Origin: DAOTXL01 sp034435455 | GTDB lineage: Bacteria > Chloroflexota > Anaerolineae > JAAYZQ01 | Length of the DNA stretch: 64,000 nucleotides | Direction: 5' to 3' | NCBI GenBank assembly: GCA_034435455.1 | Contig: DAOTXL010000118.1 | Location: forward strand, 30,947 to 94,946 | Part shown: one piece after another, positions 31,872 to 39,637 of the stretch | Position numbering within the stretch: position 1 is the first letter of the stretch | How the letters are laid out: every line of letters begins with the position of its first letter | Program-made: the position numbers and the translations under genes | The notes under the pieces: model-generated | Told to the model about the DNA's origin: nothing | What the model saw: only the letters and a program-made list of their open reading frames with translations | Database searches by the model: none

Positions 31872-34043
31872 GTGGCAGGTGTGAGTGGGGACCGTTCTCT
31901 GGTGTGGATAACAGACTGCTTTTCGGGCAGCGAGTTGGAATTGGTGGAGCGAGCCTATCGGCAGGCCCTCGATGCCCATGATGGGCAGCGGCGTGCTTCG
32001 GGCGAGCCCTACATAGACCATTGCGTAGAAGTATCCCGGATGCTGGCCGAACTGGGGCTGGATCACCGCGCTGTGGCGGCCGGCCTGCTGCACGACGTGG
32101 TGGAAGACACCGACCTGACCGTAGAGCAGATCCGCGAACGTTTTGACGACGAGGTGGCCCGGCTGGTAGACGGCGTTACCAAGCTGGCGTACATTGACAC
32201 CATGAGCAAAATGGGCAGCCGGGACATGGAGGCGCAGGAAGCCGAGAGCCTGCGCAAGATGTTCCTGGCCATGGTGGATGATGTCCGGGTGGTGTTGATC
32301 AAACTGGCCGACCGGCTGCACAATATGCGCACTCTGTCCTCTCTGCCGCCCGAACGCCGGGTGCGGATTGCCCGCGAAACCCTGGAGATCTTTGCTCCCC
32401 TGGCCAACCGGCTGGGCATCTGGCAGATCAAGTGGGAGCTGGAAGACCTGGGCTTCCGCCACTACGATCCGGAGACCTATGCCCACATTGCCAACCTGAT
32501 CAACGAGCGGCAGGAGGAGCGGGAGAACTATATTCAGCGGGTGATCGCCGAGCTCCAGGCCCGCCTGCGGCTGGAGGGGATCAGCGCCGTGGTCGAGGGG
32601 CGGCCCAAGCACATTTACAGCATCTATCGCAAAATGCGCCGCAAGGGCGTTGATTTCGATCAGATTTATGACGTCCGGGGGCTGCGGGTGATCGTGGACT
32701 CGGTGCAGGATTGTTATGCGGCGTTGGGGGTGATTCATTCGCTGTGGAAACCGATCCCCGGCCAGTTCGATGACTTTATTGCCACCCCCAAGGACAACAT
32801 GTACCAGTCGTTGCACACGGCGGTGGTGGGGCCGGAGGGGAAAACGGTCGAAGCGCAGATCCGGACGCGGGAGATGCACCGCCGGGCCGAATTCGGGATC
32901 GCGGCCCACTGGCGGTACAAGGAGGGGGGCCGGCGGGACGTTGCCTTTGAGAGCAAGCTGGCCTGGCTTCGTTCCCTGATGGATTGGCGCTCTGACGTGG
33001 AGGATGCGCGAGAGTTCGTAGACAGCCTCAAGTCCGATCTGTTAGAGGAGCGCGTCTATGTTTTTACCCCCAAGGGCAAGGTGCTCGACCTGCCGGCCGG
33101 CTCCACCCCCATTGATTTCGCCTACTATATCCACACCGAGGTGGGGCACCGTTGCCGTGGCGCACGGGTCAACGGCCAGCTCGTCCCCCTGACCTATCGG
33201 CTCAAGAACGGCGATCAGGTGGAGATCATCACCGCCAAGCGGGGAGGGCCCAGCCGCGACTGGCTGCGCCCGGAGTTGGGCTATGTCCGGTCGGCCCGCA
33301 GCCGACAAAAGATCCGGCGCTGGTTCCGCCAGCAGGATCGGCAGGAGAACATCACCTTTGGCCGGGAGCAACTCAGGCGGGAACTCAAGCGCCTGAACCT
33401 GACCGATGTGGTGACCTACCAGGAGATCGCTGCCCTTTTCGACTACAAGAATGTGGAGGATTTCTTTGCTGCCATCGGCTGTGGCGATCTGAATTCGCAA
33501 CGGGTGGCCGCCAGGGTCCTCCAGGTGCTGCGCCCAGAGGAGATCTTTGCGGCAGAGGTCCCCCCTCCCCTGGCGGTAACGCCAGAAGGGATACGGGTCA
33601 AGGGGGTGGGGGACCTGTATACCCAACTGGCCCAGTGCTGCAAGCCCAGCCCCGATGACCCCTCACCGATTATCGGCTACGTCACCCGCGGGCGAGGGGT
33701 GACCATTCACAAATGGGATTGCCCCAACATCCTGCTCCGCGCCAACCGGGGCGAGATGGAACGGTTGATCGAAGTGGATTGGGGCAAGCCCCAGGAGCAT
33801 ATCTATCCGGTAGTCATCAAAGTGCGGGCCTGGGATCGAGATGGCCTGTTGCGCGACATCGCCACGGTCATTGCCGAGGAAGGGGTCAACATGCGCAAGG
33901 TCAACTCGGCCACGGTGCAAAAGACAAACCTGGCCACCCTGACCGCCACCCTGGAGGTGACGAGCATCAGCCAGCTCATCAATATCCTGGACCGGATCGA
34001 GCGCCTGCCCAATGTCATCGAGGTGACCCGCCAGGCCAGTTAG
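31872..34043 (+). CDS. rel: RelA/SpoT-type (p)ppGpp synthetase/hydrolase
   Basis: A 723-residue long RSH protein, GTG start with GAGG upstream. The hydrolase HD domain is intact: H50 in YIDHCVEV and GLLHDVVEDTD (HD 74-75, ED 78-79). The synthetase domain follows (RPKHIYSIYRKM, YDVRGLRVIVD, YQSLHTAVVGPEG), then TGS (VYVFTPKGKVLDLPAGSTPIDFAY), helical and zinc-finger-like parts (CCKPSPDDPIIGY region) and a C-terminal ACT domain. With both HD and synthetase motifs it should make and degrade the alarmone. It is the only RSH in the window. The leader is very short. Confidence 0.97.
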   Translation: MAGVSGDRSLVWITDCFSGSELELVERAYRQALDAHDGQRRASGEPYIDHCVEVSRMLAELGLDHRAVAAGLLHDVVEDTDLTVEQIRERFDDEVARLVDGVTKLAYIDTMSKMGSRDMEAQEAESLRKMFLAMVDDVRVVLIKLADRLHNMRTLSSLPPERRVRIARETLEIFAPLANRLGIWQIKWELEDLGFRHYDPETYAHIANLINERQEERENYIQRVIAELQARLRLEGISAVVEGRPKHIYSIYRKMRRKGVDFDQIYDVRGLRVIVDSVQDCYAALGVIHSLWKPIPGQFDDFIATPKDNMYQSLHTAVVGPEGKTVEAQIRTREMHRRAEFGIAAHWRYKEGGRRDVAFESKLAWLRSLMDWRSDVEDAREFVDSLKSDLLEERVYVFTPKGKVLDLPAGSTPIDFAYYIHTEVGHRCRGARVNGQLVPLTYRLKNGDQVEIITAKRGGPSRDWLRPELGYVRSARSRQKIRRWFRQQDRQENITFGREQLRRELKRLNLTDVVTYQEIAALFDYKNVEDFFAAIGCGDLNSQRVAARVLQVLRPEEIFAAEVPPPLAVTPEGIRVKGVGDLYTQLAQCCKPSPDDPSPIIGYVTRGRGVTIHKWDCPNILLRANRGEMERLIEVDWGKPQEHIYPVVIKVRAWDRDGLLRDIATVIAEEGVNMRKVNSATVQKTNLATLTATLEVTSISQLINILDRIERLPNVIEVTRQAS

Positions 34044-34053
34044 CCTGGGCGGA

Positions 34054-34076
34054 GGGCAGCCTTTCCAGGCTGTCCC
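34054..34076. repeat. Single copy of the GGCAGGCTTTCC-type hairpin
   Basis: GGGCAGCC-TTTCCA-GGCTGTCCC just after the rel stop resembles the three tandem units at 24701-24796 read on the other strand. Confidence 0.6.
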
Positions 34077-34093
34077 TGCCGGTTTTCGGAAAG

Positions 34094-34124
34094 AAAACGG
34101 CCGGAGGGAACTCCGGCCGTTTTT
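34094..34124. terminator. Bidirectional terminator between rel and the foldase gene
   Basis: A perfect 13-bp stem AAAACGGCCGGAG / CTCCGGCCGTTTT with a GGAA tetraloop, followed by T on the plus strand and by T (the A run) on the minus strand. It can end both rel and the convergent foldase operon. Confidence 0.93.
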
Positions 34125-34137
34125 ACGTCAGGTGGTG

Positions 34138-35367
34138 TTAGCCGCCGGGGCTCTGGGCGAACGGATCGGCGGGAATCTGCTCCGGCTGCAGCAGCCGCTC
34201 GATCTGGACGTCGGGGGCCGCTTTTCGCGCGGTCAGCCAGTCCTCCAGGGCGCTGTTCCTGCGCGCCGAGATCACTTCATCCGGCAGGGGGCCGTTCTCG
34301 TTCCTCTCCACCACCCGGATCAGGTAGAACTGGCCATTGCTCTCTACCACGCGGGCTGTGCCGACCTCCATCGAAAACAGGGCCGCATCCACCTCTTCGC
34401 CGTAGCGGCTGCTCAACTGGCCAGAAGCCACCCAACCCAGGTCCCCGCCGGTCTCGGCGGTTTGCGTGTCGGTCGAAACCTCTTGGGCTACGATGGCAAA
34501 ATCCTCGCCGCTTTCAATCCGTTTCAGGGCTGAATCGGCTTCTTCCTGGCTGTCGGCCCGGACCATCTGCACGTGGGCTACCAGGCCGGTCGTGAGCACC
34601 TGGCCGGCCAGCAGCTCCTGAACCTTCTGGCGCAGCAGGTTGATCTCCACGACCTCCCGAAACTGTTTGTCCGACAGCTTCATATTGGCGAGCATGTCGT
34701 TGTAGATCTTGTCCACCTCTGCCTGGGGCAGCGGCGTTGGGGTCGGGATCTGGGCTGTGTCGGTGATTGTGGACTGTGCGGCATATTGTGCCTGTTCGTT
34801 GATCATGTCGTTGATGGCCTGGGTCACCTCGGACCCCGTGACCAGGATCCCTGCCTCCTGGGCCTTTTCCCGGATCAGCGCATCTTCGATCAGTTCGTCC
34901 ATCACTATGTCAGAGACGGTGTTCAGGTATGTTTGGAACTGTTGAGCCTGCTGTTCATAAAAAGAGCGCATGAATTGGCTGGCCTCATCGCTTGGGTCCA
35001 GCGAGTTCAGCACCTGGTCGATCTGATTGATGTTTTGATGCAGGTTGTAGCGGTAATAGGTCAGCAGACCTTCATAGCTTTTGATCGAAATCCTGGCGCC
35101 GTTGACGATGGCGACCGGCCTGGAGGGTTTGACTACCGCCTCGCTGACCAGGGCAAAGCCGAGGATGAACAGGATCACCAGGCCCAATGCCCCCAGGCTG
35201 ATCCAGATGATGCGCAGTTGCCGGGCCTCCTTGCGGCCCAGGGCGATCTGTTTCTTTGTCTGCTTGACAGGCTGCCTGGTCTCACCCTTGCGTGGGGAAT
35301 GTTTGTCGGCCCCAGATTGCGGGCGACCGCCGGCCCCAGATTGCGGTTTCCTGGCTGTTTTTGCCAT
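34138..35367 (-). CDS. SurA/PrsA-like peptidyl-prolyl isomerase (membrane-anchored)
   Basis: A 409-residue foldase; MAKTARK with GAGAGG upstream is the start. A basic N-terminal cytoplasmic segment (with two copies of PQSGA) precedes one membrane helix (~50-72: IIWISLGALGLVILFILGFAL). A SurA-N-like helical domain follows (NGARISIKSYEGLLTYYR, DELIEDALIREKAQEAGI), then a parvulin domain (~265-365: VQMVRADSQEEADSALKRIESGEDFAIVA, ETGGDLGWVASGQL, ESNGQFYLIRVVER). It likely folds exported proteins at the outer face of the membrane. It ends the rpsF-ssb-rpsR unit and lies before the bidirectional terminator. Confidence 0.9.
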   Translation of the reverse strand: MAKTARKPQSGAGGRPQSGADKHSPRKGETRQPVKQTKKQIALGRKEARQLRIIWISLGALGLVILFILGFALVSEAVVKPSRPVAIVNGARISIKSYEGLLTYYRYNLHQNINQIDQVLNSLDPSDEASQFMRSFYEQQAQQFQTYLNTVSDIVMDELIEDALIREKAQEAGILVTGSEVTQAINDMINEQAQYAAQSTITDTAQIPTPTPLPQAEVDKIYNDMLANMKLSDKQFREVVEINLLRQKVQELLAGQVLTTGLVAHVQMVRADSQEEADSALKRIESGEDFAIVAQEVSTDTQTAETGGDLGWVASGQLSSRYGEEVDAALFSMEVGTARVVESNGQFYLIRVVERNENGPLPDEVISARRNSALEDWLTARKAAPDVQIERLLQPEQIPADPFAQSPGG

Positions 35368-35384
35368 TAACCTCTCTCCCAACC

Positions 35385-35424
35385 CCTTACTCTTTACGTT
35401 TTACGCTTCACGTTTCCGCTTCAC
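35385..35424. repeat. Short degenerate repeat CGTTTTACGCTTCACG
   Basis: Imperfect 8-9 base units (CTTTACG, TTTTACG, CTTCACG, TTTCCG, CTTCACG) in the gap between rpsR and the foldase gene. No ORF or terminator. Confidence 0.55.
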
Positions 35425-35426
35425 GC

Positions 35427-35735
35427 TCAATAGCGGCGCATCTGTTCAGCGGTAAAGGGAAGCAGCGCCAGGTATCGCGCCCTTTTGATCGCTATGGCCA
35501 GCCTTCGCTGATGTTTGGCGCACGTCCCTGTCTTGCGCTGTCCCTTGATCTTGCCCCGTTCGCTCAAATAGCGGCGCAGGGTATTGACATCTTTGTAGTC
35601 AATGGTCTTGACCTTTTCCAGGCAAAAGGCACATATGCGTCGCCGGGCGAAGCGCCGTGGGCCGGCATAGGGCCCCCGGCCTCGTGGGCCTGTGTATTCC
35701 TGAGTTTCCTCTTCAAAATAGTCGTCGTTGCTCAT
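35427..35735 (-). CDS. rpsR: Ribosomal protein bS18, zinc-binding form
   Basis: A 102-residue bS18. The core RRRICAFCLE, YKDVNTLRRYLSERGKI and RRLAIAIKRARYLALLPF is standard. Cys35, Cys38, Cys72 and His75 (CAFC...TCAKH) form a zinc-ribbon-like set, the C+ version of this protein. An acidic-then-glycine/arginine N-terminal extension of ~25 residues is longer than in E. coli (75 residues total). It is third in the rpsF-ssb-rpsR operon; rplI, often next, is missing here. Confidence 0.97.
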   Translation of the reverse strand: MSNDDYFEEETQEYTGPRGRGPYAGPRRFARRRICAFCLEKVKTIDYKDVNTLRRYLSERGKIKGQRKTGTCAKHQRRLAIAIKRARYLALLPFTAEQMRRY

Positions 35736-35770
35736 GGTATCTATTCTCCTTCAAGTCTTGGGCCCCGGCA

Positions 35771-36532
35771 TCAAAAAGGGGGCTCATCTTTGTCCGGTTC
35801 GAGAAAATCCTCATTTTCCTCATACTTGGGGCGGGGGCCCAGCAGGATCATTTCGCTGGCGACCAGTTCGGTGCGAAAATGTTTCTTGCCATCGGGTTGT
35901 TCCCAGCCACGGGTGCGCAACTCCCCTTCCACATAGACCCGCCGTCCCTTGGACAGGTACTGATTGCAGATCTCGGCCAGGCTCCCCCACGACACGACAT
36001 TGAACCACTCGGTTGCATCCCGTCGTTCGCCGTCGGACGTGGTCCAGGTGCGGGTAGCTGCCAGGCTGAACGAGGTGACCGCCTGCCCCCCCGGTGTGTA
36101 CCGCATCTCCGGGTCTCGCCCCACATTGCCGATGACCATCACCCGGTTGAGGCAGAGGGGGACATCCTCATCGGTGGCCTGCTCCTGGGAGATGGTATCC
36201 CGGCCATCCATCGGGATCAGCTTGCTGGCGACGATCTCGGTGCGATAGTGTCGTTGGCCGTCGGCATCTTCCCAACTCCGCGTTTGTAGATGTCCCTCGG
36301 CGTAGACCCGCTGGTTTTTGCGCAGTCTCTGGTGGGCAATTTCCGCCAGGTTGCCCCAGGCCACCACGTTAAACCATTCCGTAGACTCGCGGGCCTCGCC
36401 GGCGTTGGTGGTCCACCGGCGGTTTGTCGAGACACTGAACGAGGCTACCGGTTGACCGCCAGCAGTGGAGCGGATTTCCGGCTCCCGTTCGACAAAGCCG
36501 ATGATCATCGTTTTGTTTAACCCCCGAGCCAT
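35771..36532 (-). CDS. ssb: Single-stranded DNA-binding protein with two OB folds
   Basis: A 253-residue SSB with two full OB domains: OB1 ~5-108 (MIIGFVEREPEIRST, TEWFNVVAWGNLAE, RVYAEGHLQTRSWED) and OB2 ~127-232 (VMVIGNVGRDPEMRYT, TEWFNVVSWGSLAE, RVYVEGELRTRGWEQ). The C-terminal tip DKDEPPF matches the protein-interaction tail of SSB. Most bacterial SSBs have one OB and act as tetramers; two-OB forms, as in Deinococcus-Thermus, act as dimers, which is predicted here. It lies between rpsF and rpsR, the usual place. Confidence 0.96.
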   Translation of the reverse strand: MARGLNKTMIIGFVEREPEIRSTAGGQPVASFSVSTNRRWTTNAGEARESTEWFNVVAWGNLAEIAHQRLRKNQRVYAEGHLQTRSWEDADGQRHYRTEIVASKLIPMDGRDTISQEQATDEDVPLCLNRVMVIGNVGRDPEMRYTPGGQAVTSFSLAATRTWTTSDGERRDATEWFNVVSWGSLAEICNQYLSKGRRVYVEGELRTRGWEQPDGKKHFRTELVASEMILLGPRPKYEENEDFLEPDKDEPPF

Positions 36533-36581
36533 GTCCCGCTACTCCTTTGCGCCCTACCCCTCCTCTGTCTGCTTGGTCGGT

Positions 36582-36884
36582 TTACGTCTCGTCGGTGCGG
36601 GTGAGCAGATAGCGCAGCACTTTCTCTTCCAACTTGAGAACCCGTTCGATCTCGGCGAGGGCCTGCGGTGGGGTGTGGAAGGTGAGGATCACGTCGTGGC
36701 CCTCCAGTTTTTTCTTGATGGGGAAGGCCAATCGTCGCTTGCCTCGGACGTTCACTTTGACCACCTGGCCGCCGGTGCCGCCATGTCCGGCCAGGATCAA
36801 CTGGCTCACCTTCTCGACGATGGCCTGGGCGGCTTCTTCACCGGCGTCGGCATCCAAGATCATGTACAGCTCGTATTCCCTCAT
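36582..36884 (-). CDS. rpsF: Ribosomal protein bS6
   Basis: A 100-residue bS6: MREYELYMILDADAGEEAAQAIVEKV opens the ferredoxin-like fold, and GKRRLAFPIKKKLEGHDVILTF is the conserved middle. AAAGGAGGT precedes the ATG by six bases, a near-perfect ribosome-binding site. It heads the operon rpsF-ssb-rpsR-foldase from the promoter at 36972. A longer frame through the promoter is rejected. Confidence 0.97.
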   Translation of the reverse strand: MREYELYMILDADAGEEAAQAIVEKVSQLILAGHGGTGGQVVKVNVRGKRRLAFPIKKKLEGHDVILTFHTPPQALAEIERVLKLEEKVLRYLLTRTDET

Positions 36885-36971
36885 GCTCAACCTCCTTTCC
36901 ACGGGATTACCTGTGGACGGCGCCACAGGCGGAAAGACGAGGGATATCGGCCCCTTGATACAACGGTCGCA

Positions 36972-37000
36972 ACTATAGCATAATCGGGGATTCTTGGCAA
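36972..37000 (-). promoter_or_regulatory. Sigma70 promoter of the rpsF-ssb-rpsR operon
   Basis: TTGCCA (36995-37000), 17 bases, TATAGT (36972-36977) with TATGC before the -10. The leader of about 80 bases contains CGCCTGTGGCGCCG-like inverted segments (36914-36930), a possible site for bS6:bS18 autoregulation, which is known in other bacteria; this is only a suggestion. Confidence 0.72.
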
Positions 37001-37041
37001 ATAGGAGGGGGGCCAAGGGCGAGCGGGGGGCAGGGCCCCCT

Positions 37042-38145
37042 TTACCGCGGTGGTGCAAAGCGAATGTGGAGGATGTCGCCATCCTGCACCACGTACTCGC
37101 GGCCCTCCAGGCGGACAAGCCCTCGCTCGCGGGCGTGGTGCAAGTCGCCCGCAGCCATCAGGTCCGGATAAGAGACCACTTCGGCGCGGATAAAGCCTTT
37201 TTGCATGTCGGTATGGATTTTGCCCGCAGCGTCCAGGGCGGTCTGGCCGCGCCGCAGGGTCCAGGCGCGGACCACCCTGGTGCCGGTGGCGGTGAAAAAG
37301 GTGATCAGGTCCAGCAGGCGATAGCCGGCGTGGATCAACCGGTCGAGCCCCGGGGCCTCCAGGCCCAGCCCGGCGCGGTATTCGGCAGCCTCTTCCGGGT
37401 CCCAGTCGGCCAGGTCGGCCTCCAGCGCGGCACAGAGGACCACCGCCTGAGCGCCTTCTCTTGCCGCCCGTTGGACCACTGCCTCTGCCAGCGGGCCGCC
37501 GCCGGGCAGGCTATCTTCTCCCACGTTGGCCACATAGAGGCGCGGCTTGGCGGTCAACAGGCACAGGGGTTGTAGCATCTCTCGCTCCTGTTCCGATACC
37601 GGCAACTGTGCCGCCAGGCCCCCGGCCGCCAGGTGGGCCTGGAGCCGGGTCAGCAGCCCGAGCTCGGCGGCATACTCTTTGGGCTGCGCTTTGGCTGCGG
37701 AACGGACCTTCTCTTCGCGGCGTTCCACCGTGGCCAGGTCGGCCAGGATCAGCTCCAGGTCCACAACATCACAATCGGCCAGGGGGTCGAGTTCGGCGCT
37801 GACGTGGGCCACATCCGGGTCCTCGAAGCAGCGCACCACCAGGGCGATGGCGTCCACATTGCGGATGTGGCCCAGGAACTGGTTGCCCAGCCCCTCTCCC
37901 TTGTGGGCGTCCTTGACCAGCCCGGCGATATCCACAAACTCGACGGTGGTGGGCTTGACCTCCTCCGGCCTGACGATGGCCGCCACGTCGTATAGGCGTT
38001 TGTCGGGCACCTCGACCACGCCGATGTTGGGCTCAATGGTCGTAAAGGGGTATTGGGCTACCGCAGCGCCGGCCCGCGTCAGCGCGTTGAACAGGGTGCT
38101 CTTGCCCACGTTGGGCAGCCCGACAATGCCGATTTGCAGGCTCAT
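37042..38145 (-). CDS. ychF: YchF/Ola1-type ATPase
   Basis: A 367-residue Obg-superfamily ATPase. G1 is GLPNVGKSTLF at residues 8-18; switch regions TTIEPNIGVVEVPD and DIAGLVKDAHKGEGLGNQFL follow; the G4 motif is ANVGED (NxxE in place of NKxD), the change that makes YchF prefer ATP. A C-terminal TGS domain ends EGREYVVQDGDILHIRF. GGAGGAG lies before the ATG. It is linked in other bacteria to ribosome and stress functions. Confidence 0.96.
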   Translation of the reverse strand: MSLQIGIVGLPNVGKSTLFNALTRAGAAVAQYPFTTIEPNIGVVEVPDKRLYDVAAIVRPEEVKPTTVEFVDIAGLVKDAHKGEGLGNQFLGHIRNVDAIALVVRCFEDPDVAHVSAELDPLADCDVVDLELILADLATVERREEKVRSAAKAQPKEYAAELGLLTRLQAHLAAGGLAAQLPVSEQEREMLQPLCLLTAKPRLYVANVGEDSLPGGGPLAEAVVQRAAREGAQAVVLCAALEADLADWDPEEAAEYRAGLGLEAPGLDRLIHAGYRLLDLITFFTATGTRVVRAWTLRRGQTALDAAGKIHTDMQKGFIRAEVVSYPDLMAAGDLHHARERGLVRLEGREYVVQDGDILHIRFAPPR

Positions 38146-38194
38146 GGTTCTCCTCCTGGCAAGTCCATCCTTTTCCTCCCGGATGGATGGGGCC

Positions 38195-38223
38195 ATTATA
38201 TCACCAAATTCCTGTCCCGGCAA
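38195..38223 (-). promoter_or_regulatory. Sigma70 promoter of ychF
   Basis: TTGCCG (38218-38223), 17 bases, TATAAT (38195-38200) on the minus strand, 50 bases before the start codon. It is back-to-back with the promoter of the UroD-family gene. Confidence 0.72.
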
Positions 38224-38228
38224 GGCAC

Positions 38229-38257
38229 TTGCCGCAAACCGAATCCTGTGGCAGAAT
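38229..38257 (+). promoter_or_regulatory. Possible promoter of the UroD-family gene
   Basis: TTGCCG, 17 bases, CAGAAT. The -10 is weak but the spacing is ideal and the ATG with GGGAGG follows 20 bases on. Confidence 0.42.
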
Positions 38258-38276
38258 AGCGCCGGGAGGTGACAAC

Positions 38277-39284
38277 ATGCCGGAGATGACCAAACGCGAA
38301 CGGCTGGAGGCAACCATCCGCGGCGAGGAGGCCGACCGGCCCCCGGTGGCCCTGTGGCGACACTTTCCGGGCGACGACCAGGACCCGGCCGAACTGGCCG
38401 CCTCGACGCTGGCCTTTCAGCGCCAGTACGATTTCGATTTCGTCAAGGTCACGCCGGCCAGCAGCTTCTGCGTCCGCGACTGGGGCGCTGAGGACCGCTG
38501 GCTGGGCAACGAGGAGGGGACGCGGGAGTACACCCATCACCCCATCCGCACGCCGGAGGATTGGCCGACCCTCCGGCCCCTCGACCCGGAACAGGGGGCG
38601 CTGGGGGCGCAGCTCCGCTGTCTGGAGCTGATCCACCGGGCCCTGGGTGACCGGGTACCGTTCATCCAGACGATTTTCAATCCCCTGACTCAGGCCAAGA
38701 ACCTGGCCGGGAAGAATGGGCTGCTGGCCCACCTGCGCCAGGACCCGGCAGCGGTACGGGCCGGCCTGGAGGTGATCACGGCGACGACGGTGCGCTTTAT
38801 CGAGGCGGCCCGGCAGCGGGGCATCGCCGGCATCTTTCTGGCGGTGCAGCACGCCAGCTATGAGCTGTTGAGCGAGGAGGAATACCGAGCATTCGGCATC
38901 CCCTTCGACCGGCGTCTGCTGGAGGCTGCCGCCGGGCTGTGGCTCAACGTGTTGCATCTGCACGGCAACCGGGTGATGTTCGACCTGCTGGCCGATTACC
39001 CGGTGCAGGTCGTCAACTGGCATGACCGCGAGACGCCGCCCACGCTGCGCGAGGGGCAATCGCGGGTAAAGGGGGCGGTGCTGGGCGGCCTGCGCCGGTG
39101 GGAGACGATGCTGCGTGGCACCCCCGACGATGTGCACCGCGAGGCCCAGGATGCCCTCCGGCAGACCGGTGGGCGGCGGTTCATCCTGGGCACCGGCTGC
39201 GTCACCCCCATCACCGCGCCGTGGGGCAACCTGCGGGCGGCGCGACAGGCGGTTGGTTACACCGGCCCCTCCTCCTCGCCGTAG
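38277..39284 (+). CDS. Uroporphyrinogen decarboxylase/MtaA superfamily protein
   Basis: A 335-residue UroD-fold protein starting MPEMTKRERLEATIRGEEADRPPVALW. The heme-pathway UroD motif (a conserved Arg-rich PVWxMRQAGR start) is absent, so it is not hemE. LHLHGNR (H227, H229) and GTGCVTPITAPWGNL (C308) match the positions of the zinc ligands His-x-Cys...Cys in MtaA/MtbA corrinoid methyltransferases, with His in place of the first Cys. It could thus be a zinc methyltransferase acting with a corrinoid protein such as that at 18.3 kb, but they are 20 kb apart. Its end overlaps the convergent SufU-like gene by 28 bases. Confidence 0.82.
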   Translation: MPEMTKRERLEATIRGEEADRPPVALWRHFPGDDQDPAELAASTLAFQRQYDFDFVKVTPASSFCVRDWGAEDRWLGNEEGTREYTHHPIRTPEDWPTLRPLDPEQGALGAQLRCLELIHRALGDRVPFIQTIFNPLTQAKNLAGKNGLLAHLRQDPAAVRAGLEVITATTVRFIEAARQRGIAGIFLAVQHASYELLSEEEYRAFGIPFDRRLLEAAAGLWLNVLHLHGNRVMFDLLADYPVQVVNWHDRETPPTLREGQSRVKGAVLGGLRRWETMLRGTPDDVHREAQDALRQTGGRRFILGTGCVTPITAPWGNLRAARQAVGYTGPSSSP

Positions 39285-39637
39285 GCGGCGCGGCGGAACG
39301 CCAGCCACGGCAGCAGGGCGCATGGGAGCCGGGCCGGGCGTGGGGTGGACTGCAACTCGAGCAGGAACTCCTCCTTGCCCAGCGTTTCCAATTCGGCCAG
39401 GGTTTTGCCCTGGATCACTTCGGTCAGGATCGAGGCCGCGCCCAGGCACAGGGCGCAGCCCCGCCCGTCAAAGCGGGCCTCGACGATGCGGCCACCCTCC
39501 ACGCGGGCCTCGATGCGCACCTGGTCGCCGCACAGCGGGTTGTACTCCTCGGCGGCCAGGGTGGGGGATTCCAGGCGGCCTTTGTTGCGCGGCCGGTGGT
39601 AGTGCTCCAGCAGGCGCGGGGTGTAGATCTCGCTCAT
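39257..39637 (-). CDS. SufU/IscU-like Fe-S scaffold protein
   Basis: A 126-residue NifU-N family protein: LLEHYHRPRNKGRLESP, NPLCGDQV (Cys36, Asp38), GRGCALCLGAASILTE (Cys61, Cys64) and LPCALLPW (Cys106). The three cysteines and the Asp are the scaffold or zinc ligands of the family; Cys64 is extra. No SufB/C/D/S genes are nearby. The start overlaps the stop of the XdhC gene (ATGA), which suggests a role in maturing a molybdenum/Fe-S enzyme. Confidence 0.85.
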   Translation of the reverse strand: MSEIYTPRLLEHYHRPRNKGRLESPTLAAEEYNPLCGDQVRIEARVEGGRIVEARFDGRGCALCLGAASILTEVIQGKTLAELETLGKEEFLLELQSTPRPARLPCALLPWLAFRRAAYGEEEGPV

